Source: Spirilliplanes yamanashiensis | GTDB taxonomy: Bacteria > Actinomycetota > Actinomycetes > Mycobacteriales > Micromonosporaceae | NCBI RefSeq assembly: GCF_016863475.1 | Contig: NZ_BOOY01000005.1 | Coordinates: 124,001 to 188,000 of the forward strand | Length of the DNA stretch: 64,000 nt | Direction of reading: 5' to 3' | Part shown: piece by piece, positions 33,954 through 42,985 of the stretch | Layout of the letters: every line of letters begins with the position of its first letter | How positions within the stretch are numbered: the stretch's first letter is position 1 | Translations under genes and position numbers: made by a program | The notes under the pieces: model-generated | Seen by the model: the letters and a program-made list of their open reading frames with translations, nothing else | The model's database searches: none | Told to the model about the DNA's origin: nothing

Positions 33954-36506
33954 ATGACGAGCCCTGACCGCTCCGCGGACGTGCTGCTCAGCGACGGCAC
34001 GACCGTCCACCTGCGCCGGATCGCCCCCGAAGACGCCGACGCCATCGTCGCGTTCCACTCCCGGATGAGCGAGCGCACCCGCTACTTCCGCTACTTCACG
34101 CCGTACCCGCGCATCCCCGAGAAGGACCTGGACCGGTTCGTCAACGTCGACCACGCCGACCGGGAGGCGTTCGTGGTGCTGGCCGGCGACCGGATCACGG
34201 CCGTCGGGCGCTACGAGCGGCTCGGGCCGGACTCCACCGACGCCGAGGTGGCGTTCGTGGTGGAGGACGCGCACCAGGGCCGCGGCATCGGCTCCGTCCT
34301 CATCGAACACCTGGCGGCCGCCGCCCGCGACGTCGGCATCACCCGGTTCACCGCCGAGGTGCTGCCCGCCAACGGCGCCATGCTGCGCGTCTTCGGCGAC
34401 ACCGGCTACCCCGTCGAGCGGCACTACGCCGACGGCGTCGTCGAGCTGAGCTTCCCCATCGCACCCACCGGGCGCTCCCGCGAGGTGCAGGAGAGCCGCG
34501 AGCACCGCACCGAGTCGCGCTCCATCGCGCGGCTGCTGCACCCCCGCGGCGTCGCCGTGTACGGGGCCAGCGCCAGCGGCCAGGGCATCGGCGCGGCGCT
34601 GCTCGGGCACCTGCGCGACGGCGGCTTCCCGGGCGCCGTGGTGCCGGTGCACCCGTCCGCCGCCCGGGTCGCGGGGCTGCCCGCGTACCGGACCGCGGCC
34701 GCCGCCGGGGTGCCCGTCGACCTCGCCCTGGTCGCCGTACCCCCGGACTCGGTCGCGGACGTGGTGGCCGACGCGGCCGCCGCCGGCGCCCACGGCCTGG
34801 TGGTGGTCTCCGCCGGCTTCGCCGAGGCCGGCCCGGCCGGCGCGGCCGCGCAGCGCGACCTCATCCGGGCCGCGCACGCGGCGGGGATGCGCGTCGTCGG
34901 CCCCAACTGCCTCGGCATCGCCAACACCGACCCGTCGGTACGCCTGAACGCCACGCTCGCGCCGCGCCTGCCCACCCCGGGGCGGGTCGGCTTCTTCAGC
35001 CAGTCCGGCGTGCTCGGCGTGGCGCTGCTGGCCGAGGCGGAACGCCGCGGCCTCGGGCTGTCCAGCTTCGTGTCGGCCGGCAACCGCGCCGACGTCTCCG
35101 GCAACGACCTGGTCCAGTACTGGCAGGACGACCCCGCCACCGACGCCGTACTGCTCTACCTGGAGACGTTCGGCAACCCGCGCAAGTTCGCCCGGCTGGC
35201 CCGCCGCATGGGCCGCGTCAAGCCGGTCGTCGCCGTCGCCTCCGCCACCCGCCCCGACGGCCTCGCCGGCGACCTGCCCGGCCCGGACGCGCACGCGGTG
35301 ACCGCCCTGTTCGCCCGCTCCGGCGTCATCCGCGTCGACACGGTCGCCGAGCTGTTCGACGTCGGCCTGCTGCTCGCCCACCAGCCGCTGCCCGCCGGCC
35401 GCCGGGTCGCCGTCGTCGGCAACGCGTCCGCCCTCGCCGGGCTCGCCGTGGCCGCCTGCCGCGCCAACGGCCTCGTCGTCGCCGACGGCTACCCGCACCA
35501 CCTCGGGCCGCAGGCCGGGGCGCACGAGTTCGCCGACGCCCTCGCCGACGCCGCCACCGACGACCGCGTCGACGCCCTCGTGGCCGTGTTCGCGCCCCCG
35601 CTGCCCGGCCAGCTGCTGGAGGAGGACGCCGACTTCGCCACCGCCGTCGCCAGCGTCGCCCTGGCCGGCGAGAAACCCACCGTGGCCACGTTCCTGGCCG
35701 GCGTGCTGCCCGACCGGGTGCCGTCGTACCCGTCGGTCGAGGAGGCCGTGCGCGCCCTCGGCCGGGTCGCCGGCTACGCCGACTGGCTGCGCCGCCCGCC
35801 CGGCGTCGTCCCCGACCTGTCCGGTGTGGACCCCGCCGCCGCGGCCGCCGCCCTGGACGCCCCCGCCGCCGACCTGCTCGCCACGTACGGCATCACGGTC
35901 GTCCCGTCCGTGACGGTCGAGTCCGCCGACGAGGCCGCGGCCGCCGCCGCCACCCTCGGCTACCCTGTCGCCGTCAAGGCGGCACTGGGCGGCCTGCGCC
36001 ACCGCATCGACCTCGGCGCCGTCCGCCTCGGCCTGCCCGACGAACACACCCTGCGCCGCGCGTACGACGAGATGGCCGCCGCCTTCGGCCCCCGCATGCT
36101 GCTGCAACCCATGGTCGCCCCGGGCGTCGCCTGCACCGTCGAGGTCGTGGAGGACCCGGCGTTCGGCCCGGTCGTCGGCTTCGGCCTCGGCGGCGTCGCC
36201 GGCGAACTCCTCGGCGACCGCGCCTGGCGCGCCGCCCCCCTCACCGACCGCGCCGCCGAAGCCCTCGTCGACGAGCCGCGCGCCGCCCCGCTGCTGTGGG
36301 GCTACCGCGGCTCCCAGCCCGTCGACCGCGCCGCCCTCACCGACCTCCTCCTGCGCGTCGGCCGCCTCGTCGACGAACGGCCGGAGATCCGGTCGCTGTC
36401 CCTCAACCCGGTCCTCGCCCGCCCGGACGGCTACTCGGTGCTGCACGCGACCGTCGAGGTGGGCGCAGCCGTGCCGCGGCCGGACACCGGGCCCCGCCGG
36501 CTCTGA
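33954..36506 (+). CDS. Protein lysine acetyltransferase: GNAT fused to NDP-forming acyl-CoA synthetase domain
   Basis: Protein of 850 residues. The N-terminal GNAT domain (about residues 15-170) has the acetyl-CoA loop QGRGIG at 108-113 and E98 in DAEVAFVVED as probable base. A CoA-binding domain (VAVYGASASGQGIG), a succinyl-CoA ligase-like domain (VVGPNCLGIAN, GFFSQSGVLGVALL) and an ATP-grasp domain (YGITVVPSVTVESADEAAAA) follow. This is the Pat/PatZ composition with the GNAT at the N-terminus, the order common in actinomycetes. It directly follows the deacetylase gene, implying reversible control of acetyl-CoA metabolism. Confidence 0.92.
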   Translation: MTSPDRSADVLLSDGTTVHLRRIAPEDADAIVAFHSRMSERTRYFRYFTPYPRIPEKDLDRFVNVDHADREAFVVLAGDRITAVGRYERLGPDSTDAEVAFVVEDAHQGRGIGSVLIEHLAAAARDVGITRFTAEVLPANGAMLRVFGDTGYPVERHYADGVVELSFPIAPTGRSREVQESREHRTESRSIARLLHPRGVAVYGASASGQGIGAALLGHLRDGGFPGAVVPVHPSAARVAGLPAYRTAAAAGVPVDLALVAVPPDSVADVVADAAAAGAHGLVVVSAGFAEAGPAGAAAQRDLIRAAHAAGMRVVGPNCLGIANTDPSVRLNATLAPRLPTPGRVGFFSQSGVLGVALLAEAERRGLGLSSFVSAGNRADVSGNDLVQYWQDDPATDAVLLYLETFGNPRKFARLARRMGRVKPVVAVASATRPDGLAGDLPGPDAHAVTALFARSGVIRVDTVAELFDVGLLLAHQPLPAGRRVAVVGNASALAGLAVAACRANGLVVADGYPHHLGPQAGAHEFADALADAATDDRVDALVAVFAPPLPGQLLEEDADFATAVASVALAGEKPTVATFLAGVLPDRVPSYPSVEEAVRALGRVAGYADWLRRPPGVVPDLSGVDPAAAAAALDAPAADLLATYGITVVPSVTVESADEAAAAAATLGYPVAVKAALGGLRHRIDLGAVRLGLPDEHTLRRAYDEMAAAFGPRMLLQPMVAPGVACTVEVVEDPAFGPVVGFGLGGVAGELLGDRAWRAAPLTDRAAEALVDEPRAAPLLWGYRGSQPVDRAALTDLLLRVGRLVDERPEIRSLSLNPVLARPDGYSVLHATVEVGAAVPRPDTGPRRL

Positions 36507-36537
36507 CCCTCACGCGCGGCCGTGTCATGGTGGGGCC

Positions 36538-37032
36538 GTGAAGTACACCGTCCTGATCCAGATCGACCAGCCGCGGGGCCGGGTGGCCCAGCTGCTCGCC
36601 GACCCGGTCCACCTGCCGAAGTGGCTGCGCGGCCTGGTGCTGCACGAGCCGCTGGACGGCGCGCACGGTCAGGTCGGCACCACCTCGCGGGTCGTGCTGC
36701 GGATGGGGCAGCAGACGTTCGAGGCCGTCGAGACCATCACCCGCCGCGAACCGGCGGACCTGCACGGAATCCCGCCACAGAGCGTCGTCCGCTTCGAGCG
36801 CGAGATCGCCGGCAACGGCATGTGGAGCGCCGCGCGCGAACGCCTGACCGGGAACGGCCCGGACACGACGCTCTGGGAGAGCGAGAACGAGTACCGGTTC
36901 AGCGGCCTGCTGATGCGGCTCGGGTCGATCGTGATGACCGGCGCCTTCCGCAAGCAGTCGCTGCAGCACATGCGCGATTTCAAGGCGTTCGCCGAGCACG
37001 GGACGGACGTCCGCGAGGCCGAGCCCTCCTGA
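36538..37032 (+). CDS. SRPBCC (START-like) family protein
   Basis: Protein of 164 residues with the SRPBCC helix-grip fold: N-terminal strand YTVLIQIDQPRGRVAQLLAD, DPVHLPKWLRGLVLHEPL, strands around RMGQQTFEAVETITRRE, and a long C-terminal helix AFRKQSLQHMRDFKAFAEHG. Family members bind hydrophobic ligands in a central cavity. GTG 36538 follows CATGGT by 6 bases and may be leaderless. No partner is evident. Confidence 0.85.
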   Translation: MKYTVLIQIDQPRGRVAQLLADPVHLPKWLRGLVLHEPLDGAHGQVGTTSRVVLRMGQQTFEAVETITRREPADLHGIPPQSVVRFEREIAGNGMWSAARERLTGNGPDTTLWESENEYRFSGLLMRLGSIVMTGAFRKQSLQHMRDFKAFAEHGTDVREAEPS

Positions 37033-37058
37033 ACGGGGTCGCCGTCCGCACCTCCTCG

Positions 37059-37496
37059 CTAGCGTCCGGCCGCCGGGTCCTCCATCAGGCCGAGCTGCGC
37101 GAGGAACTCGACCTGGTCGTTGTAGAAGCGGTACGCGGTGAACACGCCGTCCCCGACGGTGCCGACCTCGCAGCTGCGCAGCCGGATCGGCCGCCCGGTC
37201 GCCGGGTAGGTGCGGCCGTCCGGGCCCGCCAGCGGTCCCGTGTTGGTGGCGACGTACACGCCTTCGACCACGGCGGCGTCGCCGTCCTCGTACATGGCCC
37301 GCTCCTCGAAGCGGACGTCCGGGAAGCCGTCGACGAACTGCCGGACGTACTCCACGATCTCGTCGCGGCCGGTGAGCGTCCGGTCGGGCGCCTCGGCGAC
37401 GGCGTTCTCGGCGAAGCAGTCCCCGACCTGCTTCAGGTCCTTGTCGATCAGTGCGGCCTCGGTGAACCGGTCCATGAGCCGGCGTGCCTGTCCCAT
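37059..37496 (-). CDS. SnoaL-like/NTF2-fold polyketide cyclase-type protein
   Basis: Protein of 145 residues with the SnoaL/NTF2-like cone fold: N-terminal helices RLMDRFTEAALIDKDLKQVG, DCFAENAVAEAP, RDEIVEYVRQFVDGFPDVRF, and the C-terminal strand pair CEVGTVGDGVFTAYRFYNDQ. Many such stand-alone proteins are ester-cyclase or isomerase-like with unknown substrates. ATG 37496 has GGAGGC upstream. It is convergent with the SRPBCC gene and divergent from the VOC gene. Confidence 0.85.
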   Translation of the reverse strand: MGQARRLMDRFTEAALIDKDLKQVGDCFAENAVAEAPDRTLTGRDEIVEYVRQFVDGFPDVRFEERAMYEDGDAAVVEGVYVATNTGPLAGPDGRTYPATGRPIRLRSCEVGTVGDGVFTAYRFYNDQVEFLAQLGLMEDPAAGR

Positions 37497-37616
37497 CGGT
37501 GCCTCCGTGGGGTCGTCGCGCTGCCGGCGGACGACGCGGGGGCCGTTCCGCCGGACCCTGCGAATCCCATTGCACGCCGCCCGCCGACGGGGGTCCATCG
37601 GCCGTCCGTACTGGCC

Positions 37617-37622
37617 TACGGT
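37617..37622 (+). promoter_or_regulatory. -10 hexamer TACGGT of a leaderless promoter
   Basis: TACGGT is 6 bases upstream of ATG 37629. The intervening GAGGGG is too close to the start for normal ribosome binding use. Confidence 0.45.
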
Positions 37623-37628
37623 GAGGGG

Positions 37629-38000
37629 ATGGACTGGAAGATCGAGCTCATCCCCGTACCGGTGACCGACGTCGATCGGGCCAAGGCGTTCTACGAGACG
37701 ATCGGGTTCACCGCCGACCACGATCACACGGTTCGCGAAGGCCTGCGGTTCGTGCAGCTGACGCCGCCCGGCTCGGCGTGCTCCATCGTGATCGGCGACG
37801 GCATCACCGACAAGGCGCCCGGCACGCAGGAGATCCAGGTCGTGGTGGCCAGCGCGGAGACGGCGCGCGCGCAGCTGCTCGACGCGGGCATCGAGGCGAG
37901 CGAGGTGGACGAGCAGCCGTGGGGCCGGTTCGTCTACTTCCGCGATCCCGACGGCAACAGCTGGGCGCTGCAGGCGATCGAGTCGCGTCCGAACGGCTGA
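37629..38000 (+). CDS. VOC-family (glyoxalase/bleomycin resistance-like) protein
   Basis: Protein of 123 residues with paired beta-alpha-beta-beta-beta modules: IELIPVPVTDVDRAKAFYET, GLRFVQLTPPGSACSIVIGD, IQVVVASAETARAQLLDAG and FVYFRDPDGNSWALQAI. The DPDGN turn and a final aromatic or Glu position typical of the VOC metal site are present in part (HDHT and QAIE). Substrate unknown. ATG 37629 fits a leaderless transcript. Confidence 0.9.
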   Translation: MDWKIELIPVPVTDVDRAKAFYETIGFTADHDHTVREGLRFVQLTPPGSACSIVIGDGITDKAPGTQEIQVVVASAETARAQLLDAGIEASEVDEQPWGRFVYFRDPDGNSWALQAIESRPNG

Positions 38001-38008
38001 CCGGCGGG

Positions 38009-38359
38009 CTAGACCGGTTCGCCGCCCGTGCCGGTGCGGGTGCGCCACAGCGCGAACCGGTTGGCCGCCGCCAGCACCGCCAGCGTGGCCGCCAGCACCG
38101 GGTGCCCGGTGAACAGCAGCGCCAGCACCGCGCCCCCGAACACCACCCACTCCGGGGCGAGGCGCAGCGGGTCGGGCAGGGGGCGGCTCGCCCGTGGCGC
38201 CACCCAGCGCCCCCACACGAGGGCGCCCAGCAGCGGCAGCAGCACCGCCATGACGATCTTCACCCACGTGTCGGCGTCGACGCTCCAGCCGCCCCACGCC
38301 AGTGCGGCCAGGGCGCACAGCTCCAGCACGAAGCGCACGCCCAGGTTGACTGCTGCCAC
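38009..38359 (-). CDS. YrdB/DUF2568 family membrane protein
   Basis: Membrane protein of 116 residues with about four helices: NLGVRFVLELCALAALAWGG, VKIVMAVLLPLLGALVWGRW, PEWVVFGGAVLALLFTG and VLAATLAVLAAANRFALW. It matches the YrdB (DUF2568) family of unknown function. GTG 38359 was chosen because it begins the conserved sequence. It lies 62 bp downstream of the sigma factor gene stop on the same strand and converges with the VOC gene. Confidence 0.82.
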   Translation of the reverse strand: MAAVNLGVRFVLELCALAALAWGGWSVDADTWVKIVMAVLLPLLGALVWGRWVAPRASRPLPDPLRLAPEWVVFGGAVLALLFTGHPVLAATLAVLAAANRFALWRTRTGTGGEPV

Positions 38360-38421
38360 CGCGTACCCCCAGGAAGGAACGAAGCCGGCCGCGAACCGCG
38401 GCCGGCTTCCATCTTCGTCGA

Positions 38422-39414
<993 letters not shown>

Positions 39415-39625
39415 GTGCAGAACCACCTTCCCAGACCTTTCCCCGCTGGCCGTCTGGCTCAGTACCGGGCACGCAATCGCGCCGGTGATCACAAGCTTGG
39501 CGGCGGGGGCGTTAAGCAGACGTGAGGAAGTCGTCCGGCTGGCATGAATCAGGGAGAACCCTGAGGCGTTGCCGGGGGTGGATACTGTCCCGGACCAGGG
39601 CACGCAGAGCGAACCGGAGGACACG

Positions 39626-40414
39626 GTGGTCTTCAAGCGGATGATGCAGGCACTCGGCGTGGGCGGCCCGTCGGTCGACACGGTGCTGGCCAATCCGAAC
39701 TGCCGCCCCGGCGGCTACCTCGAGGGCACGGTGCACGTGGCCGGCGGCGAGCACGCCACCGACATCGAGTACGTGGCGCTGGGGCTCATGACCCGCGTCG
39801 AGGTGGAGTCGGGCGACAGTGAGTACAGCAGCAACCAGGAGTTCCACCGCCAGCGGCTGACCGGCTCGTTCCGGCTGGAAGCGGGCGCCAAGCACGACAT
39901 CCCGTTCCGTTTCGACGTGCCGTGGCAGACCCCCATCACCGAGGTGTACGGCCAGCGCCTGCACGGCATGACGATGGGGCTGGCCACCGAGCTGGAGGTC
40001 GCCCGCGCCGTCGACAAGAGCGACCTCGACCCGGTGATGGTGCACCCGCTGCCCGCCCAGGAGCGCATCCTCGACGCGCTGCTGCGCCTCGGCTTCCGGT
40101 TCAGCCGCGCCGACGTCGAGCGCGGCACCGTCTACGGCACCGAGCAGCACCTGCCGTTCTACCAGGAGATCGAGTTCTACCCGCCGCCGCAGTACGCCAG
40201 CGGCATCAACCAGCTGGAGCTGACGTTCCTGCCGACCCCGCACGCGCTGCAGGTGGTGCTGGAGGTCGACAAGCGCGGCGGCATGTTCACCGAGGGCCAC
40301 GACGCGTTCGGCAGCTTCAACGTCGACTACCGCACGGCGGAGCAGACCGACTGGACGGGCCAGCTCGACGGCTGGCTGCGGCAGTCGGCGCAGCGCCGGG
40401 GGCTGTTCTTCTAG
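39626..40414 (+). CDS. Sporulation-control protein Spo0M family (arrestin-like)
   Basis: Protein of 262 residues of the SpoOM family, an arrestin-like fold. Characteristic segments are [60 protein letters not shown], and a C-terminal third typical of bacterial Spo0M ([20 protein letters not shown]). In Bacillus it modulates entry into sporulation; the actinomycete role is not settled. GTG 39626 has GGAGG 5 bases upstream (39616-39620). It is divergent from the sigma factor gene and ends before a hairpin with a T-rich tail. Confidence 0.92.
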   Translation: MVFKRMMQALGVGGPSVDTVLANPNCRPGGYLEGTVHVAGGEHATDIEYVALGLMTRVEVESGDSEYSSNQEFHRQRLTGSFRLEAGAKHDIPFRFDVPWQTPITEVYGQRLHGMTMGLATELEVARAVDKSDLDPVMVHPLPAQERILDALLRLGFRFSRADVERGTVYGTEQHLPFYQEIEFYPPPQYASGINQLELTFLPTPHALQVVLEVDKRGGMFTEGHDAFGSFNVDYRTAEQTDWTGQLDGWLRQSAQRRGLFF

Positions 40415-40429
40415 ATCCGGATCGGACGG

Positions 40430-40462
40430 ACGGTGCGCGGGCCCGGTGGGCACGCGCACCGT
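40430..40462 (+). terminator. Rho-independent-type terminator after Spo0M
   Basis: A perfect 10-bp stem (ACGGTGCGCG with CGCGCACCGT, 13-nt loop) is followed by TTTCTCTTTCTC, an unusually T-rich tail for this genome. The 16-bp sequence GGACGGTGCGCGGGCC at 40428 recurs at 40488 within the 3' end of dtd. Confidence 0.8.
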
Positions 40463-40473
40463 TTCTCTTTCTC

Positions 40474-40896
40474 CTAGAGCTCCAGCAGGACGGTGCGCGG
40501 GCCGACGTTGACGCTCTGGACGAGCATGTGGGCGCGGAACCGTCCTGTCTGCACCTGCGCGCCGCGGCCGCGCAGCGCCTCGACGAACGCCGTCACCAGC
40601 GGCTCGGCGACCTCGGCGGGCGCGGCGGCGACCCAGGTGGGGCGGCGGCCCTTGCGGGCGTCGCCGTAGAGGGTGAACTGGCTGACCACCAGCAGGGGGG
40701 CGCCGGCGTCGGCGGCGGAGCGTTCGTCGTCGAGGATGCGCAGCTCGTGGACCTTGCGCGCCATGGTGGCGGCGGTGGCGGCGGTGTCGTCGTGGGTCAC
40801 GCCGAGGAGCACGAGCAGGCCGTCGGCGATGCTGCCGACCACCTCGTCGCCGACGGTGACGGACGCGGAGCTGACGGTCTGGACGACGGCGCGCAC
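40474..40896 (-). CDS. dtd: D-aminoacyl-tRNA deacylase
   Basis: Hydrolyses D-aminoacyl-tRNAs (and glycyl-tRNA-Ala mischarges), recycling tRNA. The 140-residue protein has [32 protein letters not shown], the [15 protein letters not shown] motif with the catalytic-site SQFT sequence, and the C-terminal [17 protein letters not shown], where the chirality-selective Gly-cisPro motif of Dtd reads VGP. GTG 40896 is the family-typical start. It converges with the Spo0M gene. Confidence 0.95.
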   Translation of the reverse strand: MRAVVQTVSSASVTVGDEVVGSIADGLLVLLGVTHDDTAATAATMARKVHELRILDDERSAADAGAPLLVVSQFTLYGDARKGRRPTWVAAAPAEVAEPLVTAFVEALRGRGAQVQTGRFRAHMLVQSVNVGPRTVLLEL

Positions 40897-40951
40897 ACCG
40901 GCGACCGTACCCGACGTGATCTCCGTCCCTCGGAGATGAAGTGTCTCGGTC

Positions 40952-41422
40952 ATGGCGACCGCCAAGCACTACGTCGGCGACGGCGGCACCACCGGCGGAA
41001 CCACCGGCGGCGACGACCAGGGCGACACCGACATCACCCTGGACGAGCTGCGGGCGCTGCACCTGCCGCCGTTCGCCGAGGCGGTCCGCCGGGGCGTCGC
41101 GTCGGTGATGGTGTCGTACCCCAGCTTCCGGGGTGACAATATGCACGGCCACCGGTACCTGATCTCAGACGTGCGGCTTCTCGCCGCGCGACGTGCGCGA
41201 ATCCGTGAACGTAGGCGTCGACATGCTGATGATCACCGAGGCGTACCGGGAGGTCATCCCGCTGCTGCACCAGAGGTGCAGGCCGGCCGGGTGCCGGAGG
41301 ACCGGATCGACGACGCCGTGCGCTGGATCCTCACCCGCAAGTTCGCGTTCGGGCTGTTCGAGCGGCCGTTCGCCGGGCCGGGCGGCGACTTCGTCAACCT
41401 GAACTGGTCCCGGTTCGGCTGA
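40952..41422 (+). pseudogene. Decayed glycoside hydrolase family 3 (beta-glucosidase) remnant
   Basis: Fragments of a GH3 enzyme occur in order but in different frames. [13 protein letters not shown] to HGHRYLISDV reads in one frame to about 41175. DVRESVNVGVDMLMITEAYR reads in another (about 41180-41270). AGRVPEDRIDDAVRWILTRK to LFERPF returns to the first. The segment around the nucleophile aspartate (SDW region) is deleted, as are the N-terminal and C-terminal domains of a protein normally over 600 residues. It is therefore non-functional. No intact copy is in the window. Confidence 0.85.
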
Positions 41423-41434
41423 CCCCGGACGCGC

Positions 41435-41470
41435 GACGGCGCCGGAACCCCGCGGGAGTCCGGCGCCGTC
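41435..41470. terminator. Hairpin terminator
   Basis: A perfect 11-bp stem (GACGGCGCCGG with CCGGCGCCGTC, 14-nt loop) lies just after the GH3 remnant and before the convergent small-protein gene. Confidence 0.55.
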
Positions 41471-41480
41471 GTCGTGCGCG

Positions 41481-41849
41481 TCAGATGGCGGTGCTGGCGT
41501 CGCTGGTGCCGCCCGCCTCCGAGGTGAAGCCGCCGGTCGTTGCGTCGCCCGTGGTGGTGTTGGCGACCTTCGTGCCGTCCGTCGGGCGGTTGGGGTGGCG
41601 CTTGATGCTGTTCGGGCCGGCGTTGCCGCCCGTCGTCGTCATCATGCCGGGGGTACGCGTCGGCCCGCCGTTGCGCAGGACCTCCGGGTCCACGTCGGCG
41701 TCGATCGTGCTCTTCAGCTCCGGCACGTCGGCCGGCGACTGCGGGGCGCCCTCCGGCGTGTCGGTCGAGTCGTCGAGCACCTGGTCGCCGTAGGCGCCGT
41801 GCCTCAGCTCGGACTCGACCCGCTGCTGTGAGGTCCTGTCGTCCTGCAC
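41481..41849 (-). CDS. Hypothetical hydrophilic protein
   Basis: Protein of 122 residues without a recognised domain. It is acidic and polar, rich in Thr, Gly, Asp and Asn, with NTTTGDATTGGFTSEAGGTS near the end. It has no signal peptide or membrane segment and is probably disordered. GTG 41849 has GGGAGGTG upstream, which supports it as a real gene. It may be a small stress-related or regulatory protein, but nothing indicates which. Confidence 0.6.
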   Translation of the reverse strand: MQDDRTSQQRVESELRHGAYGDQVLDDSTDTPEGAPQSPADVPELKSTIDADVDPEVLRNGGPTRTPGMMTTTGGNAGPNSIKRHPNRPTDGTKVANTTTGDATTGGFTSEAGGTSDASTAI

Positions 41850-41976
41850 GGGTGCACCTCCCGGTCGGGCGGGCCCGGCGGGCCCGCGTGATCTGTCCGC
41901 CCCCTGCTTTCCCGGCACGGCCCGCGTCAAACGGCGCCCCGGCCCGGCGCGGCTGGTCCCAGGGTCGCTGAGCTGC

Positions 41977-41982
41977 CAGGAT
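41977..41982 (+). promoter_or_regulatory. -10 hexamer CAGGAT of a likely leaderless promoter
   Basis: CAGGAT ends 7 bases before ATG 41990. The same hexamer and spacing occur before ATG 47719. Confidence 0.4.
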
Positions 41983-41989
41983 GGGGCTC

Positions 41990-42556
41990 ATGCCGATCAC
42001 GTTGCCGATCGCCGACGAGGCCAACGAGCTGCTCACCACCGACCCGCTGGCGCTGCTCATCGGCATGACCCTGGACCAGCAGATCCCGCTGGAGAAGGCG
42101 TTCAGCTCGCCGTACGTGCTGGCGCAGCGCCTCGGGCACCCGCCCACCGCCGCCGAGCTGGCCGTCCACGACCCCGAGGCGCTCGTCGCGATCTTCGCCA
42201 AGCCGCCCGCGCTGCACCGCTTCCCGAAGGCCATGGCCGGCCGGGTGCAGGAGGTGTGCCGGGTGCTCGTCGAGCGCTTCGGCGGCGACGCCGCGAACCT
42301 GTGGGCCGGCGTCGAGGACGGGGCCGACCTGCTCCAGCGGGCCGCCTCGCTGCCCGGGTTCGGCAAGCAGAAGGCGCAGATCTTCGTGGCGCTGCTCGGC
42401 AAGCAGTACGGCGTGACGCCCGCGGGGTGGCGCGAGGCCGCCGGGGCGTACGGCGCCGAGGGGGCGTACAAGTCGGTGGCGGACATCGTCGACGACGGGT
42501 CGCTGGCGCGGGTGCGGGCGTACAAGAAGGAGATGAAGGCGGCCGCCAAGGGCTGA
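41990..42556 (+). CDS. HhH-GPD-type DNA base excision repair protein
   Basis: Protein of 188 residues with a helix-hairpin-helix GPD fold of the short actinobacterial type. It has LALLIGMTLDQQIPLEKAF, PPALHRFPKAMAGRVQEVCR, the hairpin LPGFGKQKAQIFVALLGKQY and a terminal YKKEMKAAAKG. It probably acts as a DNA glycosylase, but the catalytic Lys/Asp of classical HhH-GPD enzymes is not clear, so the lesion is unknown. ATG 41990 fits a leaderless start; ATG 41981 is an alternative. Confidence 0.85.
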   Translation: MPITLPIADEANELLTTDPLALLIGMTLDQQIPLEKAFSSPYVLAQRLGHPPTAAELAVHDPEALVAIFAKPPALHRFPKAMAGRVQEVCRVLVERFGGDAANLWAGVEDGADLLQRAASLPGFGKQKAQIFVALLGKQYGVTPAGWREAAGAYGAEGAYKSVADIVDDGSLARVRAYKKEMKAAAKG

Positions 42557-42634
42557 ACCGACGCAACGGCGACGGACGTGGCAGGCGCTGTCGCGGCGGT
42601 GCAAGGATGGACGGGTCCAGTCGAGGGGGCCCGC

Positions 42635-42985
42635 ATGGCGAAACAGCAGCCGACGCTCATCACCGACGCGGCTCGCAGCCCCGCCGAACAGCTCCGCAGC
42701 CGGCAGATCCGGTACGTCAGCATGATGGGCATCCGGGCGCTGTGCCTGATCCTCGGCGGCATCCTGATCAGCCTGCAGGTGCCGCTGCTGCCGCTGTGGC
42801 TCGGCCTGTGCGTGCTGGGCATGGTGGCGCTGCCGTGGATGGCGGTGCTGATCGCCAACGACCGCGCGCCGAAGACCAAGGCGGAACGCCGTGCCGCCGC
42901 GCAGCCGCTGAGCCGGCAGCGTTCGCTGGGCGCCGAGGGGCCCGCCGAGGCGCCGCCGCGCCGGACGATCGACCTGGAGCCCTAG
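42635..42985 (+). CDS. DUF3099 membrane protein
   Basis: Protein of 116 residues with the DUF3099 signature: N-terminal QPTLITDAARSPAEQLRSRQ, two transmembrane helices (IRALCLILGGILISLQVP and LGLCVLGMVALPWMAVLIAN), and a basic cytoplasmic tail ending RRTIDLEP. It is actinobacteria-specific and of unknown function. ATG 42635 has GAGGGGG upstream. Its stop overlaps that of the convergent kinase gene by 4 bp. Confidence 0.85.
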   Translation: MAKQQPTLITDAARSPAEQLRSRQIRYVSMMGIRALCLILGGILISLQVPLLPLWLGLCVLGMVALPWMAVLIANDRAPKTKAERRAAAQPLSRQRSLGAEGPAEAPPRRTIDLEP

